Shown: piece after piece, positions 48,088 to 58,380 of the stretch
How positions within the stretch are numbered: the first letter of the stretch is position 1
Layout: each line of letters opens with the position of its first letter
Assembly: GCF_002218025.2 (NCBI RefSeq)
Contig: NZ_AP018680.1
Location: 2,542,001 to 2,606,000, forward strand
Reading direction: 5' to 3'
DNA: 64,000 bases
From: Vibrio casei
GTDB taxonomy: Bacteria; Pseudomonadota; Gammaproteobacteria; Enterobacterales; Vibrionaceae
Program-made: the position numbers and the translations under genes
The notes under the pieces: model-generated
Databases searched by the model: none
Seen by the model: the letters and a program-made list of their open reading frames with translations, nothing else
Told to the model about the DNA's origin: nothing

Positions 48088-49419
48088 TTGCCTGTGAATT
48101 CAACGACATCTCCCTCTGCTGCTCATCAACTCTTTAGCCAAACTTGGCCGATGCTATTTGGCGTATTGTCTTTAATGAGCTTCCAATTAGTCGACAGTGC
48201 CTTTATTGGGCAGTTAGGTGTACTACCTTTAGCAGCACAAGGTTTCACTCAACCAATACAAATGGTGATCATTGGATTACAAGTTGGACTGGGTATCGCC
48301 ACAACGGCCATCATTTCAAGAGCCTTAGGGGAAAACAAAACCCAATATGCCCAGCAACTCGGGGGGCTAGTCGTCATTATTGGTGCGGTCGGTATTGCGC
48401 TTTTTTCCTTGATTATTTATGGCTTAAAAAATCCAATTTTAGAGGCATTAGGCGCGCCAGAGACCATTGAGCCTATTGTGCACAGTTATTGGATTTATTG
48501 GCTATTCAGTTCGTGGTGTGGAGCATTGCTGTATTTTTTCTATAGTTTATGCCGCGCCAACGGTAACACCATGCTTCCCGGTATCATGATGATGGTGACG
48601 AGCTTATTAAATATTGCGCTCGATCCTCTCTTCATTTTTACATTTAACATGGGAATAAATGGCGCCGCAATCGCCACTATTATTTCATTTTCGATAGGTA
48701 TTGCCGTGGTAATGCCGACCGTCTTTGCTAAGCATTGGATGTCTTTTGATTGGCACAATTTAAATGTGCCCAAAAGTGTCACTTCATTGGCTTCTATCAT
48801 GGGCCCCGCCATGATCAGCCAATTACTTCCTCCAGTATCTTCAATGCTCGCAACAAAATTACTGGCAAGTTTTGGAACTACGGCCGTGGCAGCCTGGGCG
48901 ATAGGATCTCGTTATGAATTTTTTGCTATTGTCGCGGTACTCGCATTAACCATGTCAATGCCTCCCATGGTGGGTCGATTACTGGGTGCAAAACAATTCG
49001 ATCAAATAGAAAAGCTCATCAGTATTGCGATTCGATTTATTCTTTTATTCCAACTTGCGATTGCCGCTCTCACTTTCTTTGGCGCAAATTTTCTCTCGAA
49101 TTTAATGACCAGTGATAAAGACGTTTCTATCATCCTTCATTGGCACCTCACATTATTGCCCGTCAGCTTAGGGACGCTTGGGATTTGCATGCTCATGGTG
49201 TCGCTTTCCAATGCGATTGGGCAATCTTATTACGCGTTATTAATTTCAGCATTGCGCTTGTTTGTCTTCTTCTTACCTTGCTTATGGTTAGGCGCAAAAT
49301 TAGGCGACATTGAAGGGTTATTTATGGGCGCATTACTTGGTAATATTTTAGCCGGCGTAAGTGCTTGGATTATTTTTAAAAAGAACTTTGCGCGTCTTAC
49401 TAAAAAACTCGCCTCTTGA
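48088..49419 (+). CDS. MATE-family multidrug efflux transporter
   Basis: This is an inner-membrane antiporter of the multidrug and toxin extrusion family, likely driven by Na+ or H+. The 443 residues hold about twelve membrane helices in two MatE repeats (start at about 15 and about 235), with FQLVDSAFIGQLGVLPLAAQ near residue 35 and the repeat-two segment MGPAMISQLLPPVSSMLATK. The start is uncertain: TTG at 48088 or GTG at 48094 (VNSTTSPSAAHQLF), both with a poor ribosome site. It follows the IS and the SufR-like regulator on the same strand. The substrate is unknown. Confidence 0.9.
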   Translation: MPVNSTTSPSAAHQLFSQTWPMLFGVLSLMSFQLVDSAFIGQLGVLPLAAQGFTQPIQMVIIGLQVGLGIATTAIISRALGENKTQYAQQLGGLVVIIGAVGIALFSLIIYGLKNPILEALGAPETIEPIVHSYWIYWLFSSWCGALLYFFYSLCRANGNTMLPGIMMMVTSLLNIALDPLFIFTFNMGINGAAIATIISFSIGIAVVMPTVFAKHWMSFDWHNLNVPKSVTSLASIMGPAMISQLLPPVSSMLATKLLASFGTTAVAAWAIGSRYEFFAIVAVLALTMSMPPMVGRLLGAKQFDQIEKLISIAIRFILLFQLAIAALTFFGANFLSNLMTSDKDVSIILHWHLTLLPVSLGTLGICMLMVSLSNAIGQSYYALLISALRLFVFFLPCLWLGAKLGDIEGLFMGALLGNILAGVSAWIIFKKNFARLTKKLAS

Positions 49420-49452
49420 ACCTTACCAGAAAAAATGGCACCCCTACATCTA

Positions 49453-49504
49453 GGCTCCGTTTCCCTTCTATCTCCTATTCGAACTAAGAAGAGAAATCGG
49501 AGCC
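49453..49504. terminator. Hairpin between convergent MATE and CHMI-like genes
   Basis: GGCTCCGTTTCCCTTCT pairs with AGAAGAGAAATCGGAGCC (one bulge, one G-U pair). Trailing sequence is only weakly T-rich on either side, so efficiency as a terminator is doubtful. Confidence 0.45.
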
Positions 49505-49531
49505 CATTTATTCCCACTCACACACCCTAGA

Positions 49532-49882
49532 TTAAAAGTTCGTCACTTTTTGGAAACAGCTGCGATCCATATCTCGAATATTGACGGTTAAGCTTTCAAC
49601 AAACTCCGCTTTTTCTTGCAAGGCAGACATCAGTAATTGGGCAAGTGCGTTTTTCTGTTCCTCATTTCGTCCCTCTAGCAATTCCAACGTAATATGAATA
49701 AAATCAGCACTGTCATCTAAATCCCCCACTAACCAATGATGTATTCTAATCATTCTCGACTTAATATCACTCACCTCAAATAAATCACTTTGAATCGTCA
49801 CTTGATGCAAATCTTCTAACAAAGCTTGAACATTAACGCGTTCTTCAATCGAATTTGAATATTCCATAACAACATGTGGCAT
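49532..49882 (-). CDS. 5-carboxymethyl-2-hydroxymuconate delta-isomerase-like tautomerase
   Basis: This 116-residue protein of the CHMI family belongs to the tautomerase superfamily, which uses an N-terminal Pro (here Pro2, after Met removal) as catalytic base. The start MPHVVMEYSNSIEERVNVQ and the central RMIRIHHWLVGDLDDSADFIHITLEL pattern fit the family. In E. coli HpaF acts in homoprotocatechuate breakdown, but no other hpa genes are nearby, so the true substrate is uncertain. It is convergent with the MATE gene and divergent from tpiA. Confidence 0.85.
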   Translation of the reverse strand: MPHVVMEYSNSIEERVNVQALLEDLHQVTIQSDLFEVSDIKSRMIRIHHWLVGDLDDSADFIHITLELLEGRNEEQKNALAQLLMSALQEKAEFVESLTVNIRDMDRSCFQKVTNF

Positions 49883-50137
49883 TGTAATTTCCTTTTATAA
49901 ATTATCAGTGAATGAAAACCTCATCAACATAACGCATTTCTACTATATTCCCACCATTACACCCTATTTTTGCCTACAAACTCACGAGGAAAAAACACAG
50001 TCTATCAACTCACTGAATTGATGCGTTTTGACATGATGAGAATCATGATCTCATCACATTATTCTGTTATATTCTTTGGTAGTACATTTAAGGTCAACCG
50101 ACCCTATTTTTTATTAAATCGAATTGGAGAATATCCT

Positions 50138-50911
50138 ATGCGTCATCCTGTAGTTATGGGTAACTGGAAACTAAACGGCAGCAAAGAAATGGTTGTTGAT
50201 TTGCTAAACGGTCTTAATGCTGAACTTGAAGGTGTAACAGGCGTAGACGTTGCTGTCGCACCACCGGCACTATTCATCGATCTAGCAGAACGTACACTAA
50301 CGAATGCGGGCAGCGCAATCATCCTTGGCGCTCAAAACACTGACCTGAACAACAGTGGCGCATTCACAGGTGACTTATCGCCTGAAATGCTAAAAGAATT
50401 CGGCGCAACTCACATCATCATCGGTCACTCTGAGCGTCGCCAGTACCACAATGAATCAGATGAGTTTGTGGCTAAAAAATTCGCATTCCTAAAAGAAAAT
50501 GGTCTAACCCCGGTTCTTTGTATCGGTGAATCTGAAGCTCAAAACGAAGCGGGCGAAACCGTTGCTGTATGTGCACGTCAAATCGATGCTGTGATCAACC
50601 TTCTAGGTGTTGACGCTCTTGAAGGCGCAATCATCGCTTACGAACCAATCTGGGCAATCGGTACGGGTAAAGCAGCAACCGCTGATGATGCACAACGCAT
50701 CCACGCGCAAATCCGTGCTCACATCGCAGAGAAATCTGAAGCGGTAGCGAAAAACGTGGTAATCCAATACGGCGGTTCTGTTAAACCTGAAAACGCAGCC
50801 GCTTACTTCGCACAACCAGACATCGACGGTGCTCTAGTGGGCGGCGCAGCGCTTGACGCGAAAAGCTTTGCCGCTATCGCAAAAGCAGCTGCTGAAGCAA
50901 AAAAAGCGTAA
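50138..50911 (+). CDS. tpiA: Triosephosphate isomerase
   Basis: TpiA interconverts dihydroxyacetone phosphate and glyceraldehyde 3-phosphate. I chose the ATG at 50138 ([19 protein letters not shown]), with TTGGAGA upstream. The frame is open for 56 codons earlier, but that part is not TIM-like. The 257 residues show the catalytic Lys in NWKLNG, His in [11 protein letters not shown] and Glu in [13 protein letters not shown], and the phosphate-binding [12 protein letters not shown] region. Codon choice is visibly biased to preferred codons, as expected of an abundant enzyme. It ends with a strong terminator. Confidence 0.98.
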   Translation: MRHPVVMGNWKLNGSKEMVVDLLNGLNAELEGVTGVDVAVAPPALFIDLAERTLTNAGSAIILGAQNTDLNNSGAFTGDLSPEMLKEFGATHIIIGHSERRQYHNESDEFVAKKFAFLKENGLTPVLCIGESEAQNEAGETVAVCARQIDAVINLLGVDALEGAIIAYEPIWAIGTGKAATADDAQRIHAQIRAHIAEKSEAVAKNVVIQYGGSVKPENAAAYFAQPDIDGALVGGAALDAKSFAAIAKAAAEAKKA

Positions 50912-50941
50912 TATTTCAATCATCATAATTTGAAATATCAT

Positions 50942-50969
50942 AAAGGTTGGTGACTATTCACCAACCTTT
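50942..50969 (+). terminator. Terminator of tpiA
   Basis: A perfect 11-bp stem (AAAGGTTGGTG and complement, 6-base loop) is followed by T residues. A second small inverted repeat, ATATTTCAA and TTGAAATAT, lies just upstream at 50911-50938. Confidence 0.93.
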
Positions 50970-51027
50970 TTTTATGGGAACATTTAACCTCGAAAGTTAA
51001 CGTATTACCTCCTTAAGATTAGAGCAC

Positions 51028-51055
51028 AAAAAAACCGCTGGCTTTCACCAACGGC
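51028..51055 (-). terminator. Terminator of pfkA
   Basis: On the minus strand CCGTTGG, loop, CCAGCGG (one G-U pair) is followed by a seven-base T run, 33 bases past the pfkA stop. Confidence 0.88.
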
Positions 51056-51087
51056 TTATCAAAAAAAGTATTAACAAGACTAAAGAA

Positions 51088-52050
51088 TTAGAATAATTCT
51101 TCTGCTACTTTGTAGAGGTCTTTACGTACTGGACGACGCATGTTTTCAATCGCATCGATAATATCGTGATGCACTAGCTCTTCTTTTTGAATGCCAACAC
51201 AACGACCACCATGACCTTCTACCAATAGATGTACGGCGTAATTCCCCATACGAGAAGCCAATACGCGGTCAAATGCAGTTGGACGACCACCACGTTGAAT
51301 ATGCCCTAATACAGTCGCACGAGTTTCACGCCCCGTGGCGGCTTCAATATCTTTAGCAAGATCGTAAGCATCCATCTGCAATTCAGTCAGCGCGATAATC
51401 GCATGCTTTTTACCTTTCGCAATACCATCTTGAATATTTTGAATTAACACTTCCTTATCAAGATTGTTTTCTGGAGTAATAATGTACTCACAACCACCAG
51501 CGAGTGCTGACATTAAGGTTAAGTCACCACAATGACGGCCCATGATTTCAACAATAGAGATACGTTGGTGAGACGTAGAAGTATCACGTAAGCGGTCAAT
51601 CGCATCAATAACGGTATTTAATGCCGTCATGTAACCGATAGTGTAATCGGTGCCCGCGATATCGTTATCGATAGTGCCCGGAAGGCCAATACATGGAAAG
51701 CCCATTTCAGTTAACTTTTTGGCGCCCATATACGAACCATCACCACCGACAACGACAAGAGCATCAATGCCATGTTCCTTCAGGTTAGCGATGCCTTTTT
51801 CACGCACTTTTTCATCTTTAAATTCAGGGAAACGTGCTGAACCTAAGAACGTACCACCACGGTTAATCACATCCGATACGCTTGAACGGTCAAGCTTTTC
51901 AATGCGATTTTCAACCAAACCAAGATAACCATCATGGATGCCATACACTTCAAGGCCTTCGCTAAGTGCGGTACGTACTACACCACGGATCGCTGCGTTC
52001 ATACCAGGTGCATCACCACCACTTGTTAAAACACCAATTTTCTTAACCAT
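51088..52050 (-). CDS. pfkA: 6-phosphofructokinase
   Basis: PfkA phosphorylates fructose 6-phosphate with ATP, the committed step of glycolysis. I chose the ATG at 52048-52050 ([20 protein letters not shown]), giving 320 residues, the E. coli PfkA length; a GTG two codons earlier is possible. It shows the ATP-site GGDGSYMGA near 102, the catalytic [16 protein letters not shown] segment and the substrate-site [10 protein letters not shown]. It is transcribed toward tpiA (convergent). Confidence 0.98.
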   Translation of the reverse strand: MVKKIGVLTSGGDAPGMNAAIRGVVRTALSEGLEVYGIHDGYLGLVENRIEKLDRSSVSDVINRGGTFLGSARFPEFKDEKVREKGIANLKEHGIDALVVVGGDGSYMGAKKLTEMGFPCIGLPGTIDNDIAGTDYTIGYMTALNTVIDAIDRLRDTSTSHQRISIVEIMGRHCGDLTLMSALAGGCEYIITPENNLDKEVLIQNIQDGIAKGKKHAIIALTELQMDAYDLAKDIEAATGRETRATVLGHIQRGGRPTAFDRVLASRMGNYAVHLLVEGHGGRCVGIQKEELVHHDIIDAIENMRRPVRKDLYKVAEELF

Positions 52051-52355
52051 GCTCACCCTCTAAAATTTTAAAAAAACCAAACTTTACGACTCAGTGATTT
52101 AATGGCCATGTCTTATTCTCTGACCCCAACTTAATCCACCACTGAAATGAAAATATTCATACTCGACATTCACAAATAACGGTTTATAACGCATTTAAAT
52201 TGTGTTCAATATACAGGCTTCAAATGACAGCATATTGATTCATGTCACTTTCATCTACTTTTTGTATTTGCCAATAAGATAGACAATTGCGTGTTATTTG
52301 TCTCTAGCATCATTGAGCTAAGTCACATAATTTTACGCTATCTAGGGCTGTGTCG
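52051..52355. other. Intergenic region between fieF and pfkA
   Basis: About 305 AT-rich bases hold the pfkA promoter region. A weak 6-bp dyad (AGACAA at 52281-52286, TTGTCT at 52298-52303) could aid fieF termination. I see no good Cra site, no RNA gene and no reading frame worth calling. Confidence 0.5.
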
Positions 52356-53255
52356 CTAATTTAATGGCTGATATTTTTCAGCCGGAACCACTGAAATTGG
52401 ATCTTGATGTATCAGCACGTCAGAGTGCGGAAATAAAGCATCAATTCTGCTCTCAACTGCATCTGAAATACGATGGGCTTCTAACAGCGGTAGATGATCA
52501 TCCAGCTCAATGTGCACTTGGATAAACCGGACAGGCCCAGACATACGAGTACGTAAATCGTGTGCGCCCAATACGCCATCTATAGAGATACAAGCGGAAT
52601 GTATCGCCTGCACCTCATCGTCTGGTAATTGCCTATCTAACAATGATTGCACCGCTTCACTGGCCATTTGATAAGCACTGTAAAGAATATAAATACCAAT
52701 GCCAATTGCAAAAATAGCATCCGCTTGCTTTAGCCCATACCAACTGAGTACTAAGGCAATCATGATTGCAATATTCATTAACAAATCAGTTTGATAGTGC
52801 AAAGAATCGGCAGAAATAGCTTGGCTACCTGTTTTTCGCACTACGTGCTTTTGAAATAGCACTAAGCCAGAGGTGAGTAAAATAGCAAAACCACTCACCC
52901 ATACGCCCAGTTCTGGTGACACCAGATCTTGCGGGCGGAAATAGCGCTCGACCCCGTTAAGTACAAGGAATACTGCCGACCCTGAAATAAACATCGACTG
53001 CGCCAAAGCCGCTAACGATTCCGCTTTTCCATGCCCAAAACGATGCTCTTCATCCGCAGGTTGCAAGGCGTACCGCACCACCAATAAATTGGTTAATGAA
53101 GCCGCCATATCAAGAAAAGAATCCACCAAAGAAGCCAGTAGACTCACTGAATTGGTTTGCCACCATGCGACTAATTTTACTAACAATAAAATTGTCGCAA
53201 TAATCATTGCCGCCCAGGCCGCAGAATTGACTAATTTCGCGTAATTTTTTTGCAT
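52356..53255 (-). CDS. fieF: Cation-efflux protein FieF (YiiP)
   Basis: FieF is an inner-membrane cation diffusion facilitator that exports Zn2+ and Fe2+ in exchange for protons. The 299 residues have six membrane helices in the first 210 residues. The tetrahedral metal site is visible as DSFLD (helix 2) and DSLHYQTD (helix 5). The C-terminal cytoplasmic metal-binding domain has [27 protein letters not shown] and [10 protein letters not shown]. Its start is 37 bases after uvrD ends, so it may be co-transcribed with uvrD. Confidence 0.94.
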   Translation of the reverse strand: MQKNYAKLVNSAAWAAMIIATILLLVKLVAWWQTNSVSLLASLVDSFLDMAASLTNLLVVRYALQPADEEHRFGHGKAESLAALAQSMFISGSAVFLVLNGVERYFRPQDLVSPELGVWVSGFAILLTSGLVLFQKHVVRKTGSQAISADSLHYQTDLLMNIAIMIALVLSWYGLKQADAIFAIGIGIYILYSAYQMASEAVQSLLDRQLPDDEVQAIHSACISIDGVLGAHDLRTRMSGPVRFIQVHIELDDHLPLLEAHRISDAVESRIDALFPHSDVLIHQDPISVVPAEKYQPLN

Positions 53256-53292
53256 GAAAAGGTCACCTTCAAGGAATATATGTGCTGAATAT

Positions 53293-55470
53293 TTACAATT
53301 GTTCTAATTTAGCAAATTCCGTCACAAGCCACTTAATACCTTCACCATTAAAGGCCACTTGCACACGGCTTTGTTGACCACTGCCTTCAAAGTTAATGAT
53401 CGTTCCTTCACCAAACTTAGGATGTTTCACCCGCTGACCTAGAGAATACCCCGTACTATTGAAGGTTTCTTTGATTGCACTGGAACCAAAACGACCTGAT
53501 GTCGCCGGGCGGCTGACTTGTGCTTTCATTCTAACTTCATCTACACAGCTTTCTGGAATCTCACGAATGAAACGAGAAGGCTTATGAAACTTATCTTGCC
53601 CATATACACGACGCATTTCAGCATAAGTGATGTACAGTTTTTCCATGGCACGTGTCATGCCGACATAACAAAGACGGCGTTCTTCTTCTAAACGTACCGC
53701 ATCTTCCGCCGACATTTGATTGGGGAACATCCCCTCCTCTACGCCAACCATAAACACCAATGGAAACTCTAATCCTTTAGCGCTGTGCAGCGTCATCAAT
53801 TGAACGGCATCGGTGAACTCATCAGCCTGGCCTTCACCCGCTTCAAGCGCCGCATGAGATAAGAATGCCGACAGCATACTCATGTCATCGGCTTCTTCCG
53901 GCTTTTCAAATTGACGGGCAGCGGTGACTAATTCTTCCAAGTTCTCAATACGAGCTTTGGATTTTTCACCTTTTTCCATCTCATACATGGCGAATAAACC
54001 CGAATGTTTAATTGCATGGTCAAATTGCTCATGCAACGCCAAATCATAGGTATCATCTTCAAGCGCATTCACCAGATCCACAAAACGATTAAAAGCCGTA
54101 GCCGCACGACCAGACAAAACTTTTTCATCTAATAATTGAACGCCCGCTTGCCATAATGTCGCCCCACGATCGCGAGCGGTCATACGAATCGTTTCAAGGG
54201 TTTTATCCCCCAAACCACGCGTGGGCGTATTGACCACACGCTCAAATGCCGCATCATCATTACGATTATTCATTAACCGTAAATAGCTTAATGCATCTTT
54301 AATTTCTTGACGCTCGAAGAAACGTTGACCGCCATAAATACGATAAGGCAAACGAGCTTGAATCAAGGCCTCTTCCAATACTCGCGATTGAGCATTATTA
54401 CGATATAGCATGGCGCAATTGGCAAGTGGTGTGCCTTTCTCATGCCATTCTTTGATTTTATTTACCGAGAAACGCGCTTCATCCAAATCGTTATAGGCTG
54501 AATACAATGAAATCTTTTCGCCTTCACTGCCATCGGTCCATAAATCTTTACCCATGCGTTCTGTGTTATTACTGATCAACTCATTGGCCGCATTCAAAAT
54601 ATTCTTAGTTGAGCGATAATTTTGCTCTAAACGAATAGTGCGCGCCCCAACAAACTCACGTAGGAATTTTTGAATATTTTCAATTTGTGCGCCACGCCAG
54701 CCGTAAATAGACTGGTCATCATCACCCACAATCATAACGTGCGCATCCGGGCCCGCCATCATGCGTAACCACGCATATTGAATATTGTTGGTGTCTTGAA
54801 ATTCGTCGACCAAAATGTGCTTAAAACGCGCTTGGTAATGCTCACGAACATGCACTTTATCGCGCAGCAACTCATGACAACGTAAGAGAATTTCAGCAAA
54901 ATCGACCAAGCCAGCACGGTCACATGCCTCTTGATACGCTTGGTAAATCTGCAAATACGTTTTAGCCACCGGATCGTGGTAGGTATCAATGTGGCTCGGA
55001 CGTAATCCTTCATCTTTTTTACCATTGATCCACCAGCTCGCTTGTTTAGCTGGCCATTGTTTTTCATCCAAATTTTGCGCTTTAATCAATCGGCGCAATA
55101 AACGTAATTGGTCTTCTGAGTCTAAAATTTGGAAATCTTCGGGCAGTTTTGCATCCATGTAATGCGCCCGTAAAATACGATGGCAAATACCATGGAACGT
55201 ACCATTCCACATGCCCGATGACGTCCCCATCATCAGCTCTTCTATACGGCCACGCATTTCCGCTGCCGCTTTATTGGTAAACGTGACCGACATAATAGAG
55301 AACGGTGACGCTTGTTCTACCGATAATAACCACGCAATACGATGAACCAAGACGCGGGTTTTACCGCTGCCAGCACCGGCAAGCACAAGTAAGTTTTCCA
55401 GTGGGGCTGCCACTGCTTCACGTTGTCTGTCGTTCAGACCATCAAGTAATAAAGAAGGATCCATCGTCAT
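53293..55470 (-). CDS. uvrD: DNA helicase II (UvrD)
   Basis: UvrD is a superfamily 1A helicase for nucleotide excision and mismatch repair. Two ATG codons are two codons apart (55470 and 55464); the second gives the E. coli-like start [21 protein letters not shown]. The 723-725 residues have Walker [12 protein letters not shown], motif [13 protein letters not shown], motif [16 protein letters not shown], motif [10 protein letters not shown], motif [15 protein letters not shown] and motif [15 protein letters not shown], plus a C-terminal Tudor-like tail (HPKFGEGTI). FieF follows closely. Confidence 0.98.
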   Translation of the reverse strand: MTMDPSLLLDGLNDRQREAVAAPLENLLVLAGAGSGKTRVLVHRIAWLLSVEQASPFSIMSVTFTNKAAAEMRGRIEELMMGTSSGMWNGTFHGICHRILRAHYMDAKLPEDFQILDSEDQLRLLRRLIKAQNLDEKQWPAKQASWWINGKKDEGLRPSHIDTYHDPVAKTYLQIYQAYQEACDRAGLVDFAEILLRCHELLRDKVHVREHYQARFKHILVDEFQDTNNIQYAWLRMMAGPDAHVMIVGDDDQSIYGWRGAQIENIQKFLREFVGARTIRLEQNYRSTKNILNAANELISNNTERMGKDLWTDGSEGEKISLYSAYNDLDEARFSVNKIKEWHEKGTPLANCAMLYRNNAQSRVLEEALIQARLPYRIYGGQRFFERQEIKDALSYLRLMNNRNDDAAFERVVNTPTRGLGDKTLETIRMTARDRGATLWQAGVQLLDEKVLSGRAATAFNRFVDLVNALEDDTYDLALHEQFDHAIKHSGLFAMYEMEKGEKSKARIENLEELVTAARQFEKPEEADDMSMLSAFLSHAALEAGEGQADEFTDAVQLMTLHSAKGLEFPLVFMVGVEEGMFPNQMSAEDAVRLEEERRLCYVGMTRAMEKLYITYAEMRRVYGQDKFHKPSRFIREIPESCVDEVRMKAQVSRPATSGRFGSSAIKETFNSTGYSLGQRVKHPKFGEGTIINFEGSGQQSRVQVAFNGEGIKWLVTEFAKLEQL

Positions 55471-55627
55471 CTACTGGTTATTTATACATAGCAGCCAGTA
55501 TACATGAAGCCCTCTTTAACCATAAGCCCTAATGCTAACAAACACTTCGTACGCTTAAAGACCAACAACATTTGAACTTAATCATTATCAACTACACTAG
55601 TAAAAGGCGTATCAAGAAGGAAGGTCT

Positions 55628-55936
55628 ATGAATAGAGGCAATTCACAGGTTGTTGCGATGATCATGTGGGGATTAAGTTTATTTTTTAGCATTTTATCTG
55701 GCTTATTATTTTTCTTATTACGTCGCCATGATCCTTATGTCCACACCCAAGCGAAAGAATCCTTGAACTGGGGAATAACGCTTTTTATCGCCGTCTTGAT
55801 AGTGTCTTTTTTGGAAATAAGAATATTGTTCACTCTATTGGGTTTGGTGCATCTAATTTTCTGTAGTTTAGGTATTGTGGCATCCCTGCAAGGTAAACCT
55901 TATTCGGTTCCTTTTTCATTTAGGATCATTCGATGA
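55628..55936 (+). CDS. DUF4870 (Tic20-like) small membrane protein
   Basis: This is a 102-residue inner-membrane protein with three predicted membrane segments (about 8-30, 46-62 and 65-88) and the DUF4870 pattern, including the conserved FLLRRHDPYVHTQAKESLNWGI stretch where an Asn/Trp follows the amphipathic segment. The function of the family is not established. An AAGGAAGG ribosome site precedes the ATG. The reading frame stops where a probable YHS-gene remnant begins in another frame. Confidence 0.8.
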   Translation: MNRGNSQVVAMIMWGLSLFFSILSGLLFFLLRRHDPYVHTQAKESLNWGITLFIAVLIVSFLEIRILFTLLGLVHLIFCSLGIVASLQGKPYSVPFSFRIIR

Positions 55937-56009
55937 TGAAAAATGGTTGCCTAATAAAGACGCTTTTATCAAAAGTGCCGATACCCAATGGCCTGAAATT
56001 CTAAAATAA
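55932..56009 (+). pseudogene. Probable C-terminal remnant of a YHS-domain protein
   Basis: In the frame ending TAA at 56007-56009, the codons read DDEKWLPNKDAFIKSADTQW and then PEILK. This resembles the C-terminal end of bacterial YHS-domain proteins (a WL...FI..AD..WP pattern), but no start codon or upstream domain is present. It overlaps the last bases of the DUF4870 gene. It looks like the tail of a gene lost by deletion. The call is from pattern memory only. Confidence 0.4.
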
Positions 56010-56037
56010 AACGTCTAAGTGACGGCAAGGAAAGCCT

Positions 56038-56574
56038 ATGAAACCTTACTTTACTCTGAAAAATGCGTTATCTGTAGTGATCGCTTTTATTTTTATTCAG
56101 TCGATGTTTTTTAAATTCGCGGAAGCACCTGAGACCGTTTATATATTTACTACCTTGGGTAAGTGGGCTGGCCTTTCTTGGTTTGGTCAATATGGTGGTT
56201 ATTTAGTGGGTATTGTTGAGCTGATTGCCAGTATTTTATTGTTTACACGTTGGCATGGATTTGGTGCATTACTCTCACTAGGAGTGATTTCTGGCGCCAT
56301 TGTATTTCATCTTTTCACGCCATTAGGTATCGCCATGCCAACCTATGGCGGCTCATTATTAGCTGGCAGCGATGAGGCCATTCAAGCGCTTGCTGCCAGC
56401 ACAACAGAAGTAAAATACAACATCACCATTGGTGACCAACTCTACATCCCGATAGAATTTGATCATGGCACCCTCTTTATTATGGCTTGTATTGTTTGGA
56501 TAAGTGCATTCGTGTTGATTGTAAGACAATTGAAAGATCCGCAGAGTACATTAAGAAAAGTATTGAATCGATAA
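56038..56574 (+). CDS. DoxX-like integral membrane protein
   Basis: This 178-residue inner-membrane protein has about four membrane segments (about 8-25, 50-70, 76-98 and 145-165). A periplasmic or loop region between the last two carries charged residues (EVKYNITIGDQLYIPIEFDHG). The opening FIFIQSMFFKFAEAPE resembles DoxX/MauE-type quinol or thiol proteins, but no redox Cys pair is present. AAGGAAAG precedes the ATG. It is 35 bases upstream of the OlsF-like gene, so they may be co-transcribed. I cannot assign a function. Confidence 0.6.
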   Translation: MKPYFTLKNALSVVIAFIFIQSMFFKFAEAPETVYIFTTLGKWAGLSWFGQYGGYLVGIVELIASILLFTRWHGFGALLSLGVISGAIVFHLFTPLGIAMPTYGGSLLAGSDEAIQALAASTTEVKYNITIGDQLYIPIEFDHGTLFIMACIVWISAFVLIVRQLKDPQSTLRKVLNR

Positions 56575-56609
56575 GGTTCAAAATATAGATACCCTAGGAG
56601 AATCTTGAT

Positions 56610-58361
56610 ATGGAAACCAGTCCTTTTCGTTTACCTAAAGTTACCCCTTTTCGCCTACTTGAACGAGCGGCGGAAAGAGTGACTGGACTTCATACATTGG
56701 ATAATTACTATCAACAACTACCCAAGCATTTAAACAGCAAAGCCTTTTTACGCCGTACATTAGAAACACTCAATATTCACTATAATTTGTCATCCGGTCA
56801 TCTCAGTGGCATTCCAGCAGCTGGCCCTCTCATCATCGTCGCCAATCATCCTCTAGGCGCAGTAGAAGGGGTGATTTTGGCAGAAATGCTCCTACAAGTT
56901 CGTCAGGATGTAAAAGTACTCGCCAATCAATTTCTCAAAAGGCTTCCAGAGCTTGCTCCTCTGTTCATTAGTGTTGATGTCTTTGAGGGAAAAAGTGCCG
57001 TTAGCGCGAACATGAAAGCATTACGCCAAGGGCTACAGCATTTGCAAAATGGGGGGGTGTTACTGGTTTTTCCCGCGGGAGAAGTCTCAACATTTGACAA
57101 ACAAGGCCAGCTCAATGATAAACCATGGAGCCGCTCCGTCGCCAAACTGATTAAGCGTAGTCATGCCAATGCACTCGCTATGCACATTCATGGTCGTAAC
57201 AGTAAACCTTTTTACTGGGCAGGCATGGTGCACCCCTATTTACGCACCGCAATGCTGGGGCGTGAAATGCTCAATAAAGGCAAGCAGATCATCGATATAG
57301 CCATTGGTGATGTCATTGAATACAAAGAGCTAGAGTCGCTCAATAGCGAACAACAAATTGTCGATTACTTGCGTTTAAACACGTATTTACTCGCGCCACA
57401 CGCCGAGCACCAACCTCAAACCTTAATCAATCAAACTCCGATGATGGCGCCGGTTCAGCAAAATATCCTGAACGATGAAATCACCTCATTACCGACCGAG
57501 GCTCACCTACTCAACTTTAAAAACTTTGATGTGTATTGCACCCAAGCGGAACGCATTCCAATGCTGCTGCAAGAAATTGGTAGGATCCGAGAGGCCAATT
57601 TTCGCTTAGTGAATGAAGGCACCGGCAAAGCCTGTGATGTGGATGAATTTGATGACTATTATCAACACTTATTCATATGGGATAATGACGCTCAGCGCTT
57701 GGTCGGCGCTTATCGACTGGGGTTAAGTGATCAGATCATGTCTAAGAAAGGCGTCAAAGGACTCTATTCTCGCACCCTATTTCGCTATGACAAAAAGCTT
57801 ATTGAACAATTCGGCCATGCTATTGAAATGGGCCGCTCAGTGATCGATCTTCCTTATCAACGTAGCCTCACCGCACTGCTTTTGCTTTGGAAGGGAATAG
57901 CCACATATGCTTACCGCAACCCACATTACACCCATTTGTTTGGCCCGGTAAGCATTAGCAGTGAATACAGCCCAACGGCTCGAGAATTAATGGTGTCGAC
58001 ACTGGAAATGCACCATTTTGATAGAGACAGCGCCAACTTAGTGAAAGCCACCAACCCCCTCAAAAAAAGCCAAAAGAACTTCTGGCGAGCAGACATGCTC
58101 TCATCACTGGCTGACATTCAGTTATTATCTAAAGTATTAACTCGGTTAGGTCAAAAAAGCATCCCAGTATTGTTAAAGCAATACCTGAATCTCAATGGAA
58201 AGCTCATCAGTTTTAATGTCGATAAAGACTTTAATGATGCTCTCGATGGCTTAATTGTGGTGGATTTGCGTAAAGTCCCAGCGAGAACTTTAGCAAAATA
58301 TATGGGAAAAGAGGAAAGCACCGACTATTTGAAAAAACATAAAAGTATCGAGCGAAATTAA
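56610..58361 (+). CDS. olsF: OlsF-like bifunctional ornithine-lipid acyltransferase
   Basis: The 583-residue protein joins two acyltransferase domains. The N-terminal PlsC-type domain (about 50-260) has the HX4E variant NHPLGAVEG at about 79-87 and the downstream FPAGEVS motif, as in OlsA-like O-acyltransferases. The C-terminal GNAT-like domain (about 290-480) resembles OlsB and hemolysin-type N-acyltransferases (REANFRLVNEGTG; LVGAYRLG). OlsF proteins of Serratia and V. cholerae have this layout and make ornithine lipids in one polypeptide. GGAG precedes the ATG. The function here is inferred from architecture. A DoxX-like gene lies just upstream. Confidence 0.8.
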   Translation: METSPFRLPKVTPFRLLERAAERVTGLHTLDNYYQQLPKHLNSKAFLRRTLETLNIHYNLSSGHLSGIPAAGPLIIVANHPLGAVEGVILAEMLLQVRQDVKVLANQFLKRLPELAPLFISVDVFEGKSAVSANMKALRQGLQHLQNGGVLLVFPAGEVSTFDKQGQLNDKPWSRSVAKLIKRSHANALAMHIHGRNSKPFYWAGMVHPYLRTAMLGREMLNKGKQIIDIAIGDVIEYKELESLNSEQQIVDYLRLNTYLLAPHAEHQPQTLINQTPMMAPVQQNILNDEITSLPTEAHLLNFKNFDVYCTQAERIPMLLQEIGRIREANFRLVNEGTGKACDVDEFDDYYQHLFIWDNDAQRLVGAYRLGLSDQIMSKKGVKGLYSRTLFRYDKKLIEQFGHAIEMGRSVIDLPYQRSLTALLLLWKGIATYAYRNPHYTHLFGPVSISSEYSPTARELMVSTLEMHHFDRDSANLVKATNPLKKSQKNFWRADMLSSLADIQLLSKVLTRLGQKSIPVLLKQYLNLNGKLISFNVDKDFNDALDGLIVVDLRKVPARTLAKYMGKEESTDYLKKHKSIERN

Positions 58362-58380
58362 CCATCGTAATACGGTAGAA

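Noticed and set aside
49970..50137. 56-codon N-terminal extension of TpiA
   Set aside because: No triosephosphate isomerase has it, and the ATG at 50138 has a clear ribosome site and the canonical start.
52051..52355. A Cra or Fur site upstream of pfkA
   Set aside because: No segment fits either consensus beyond a few scattered matches.
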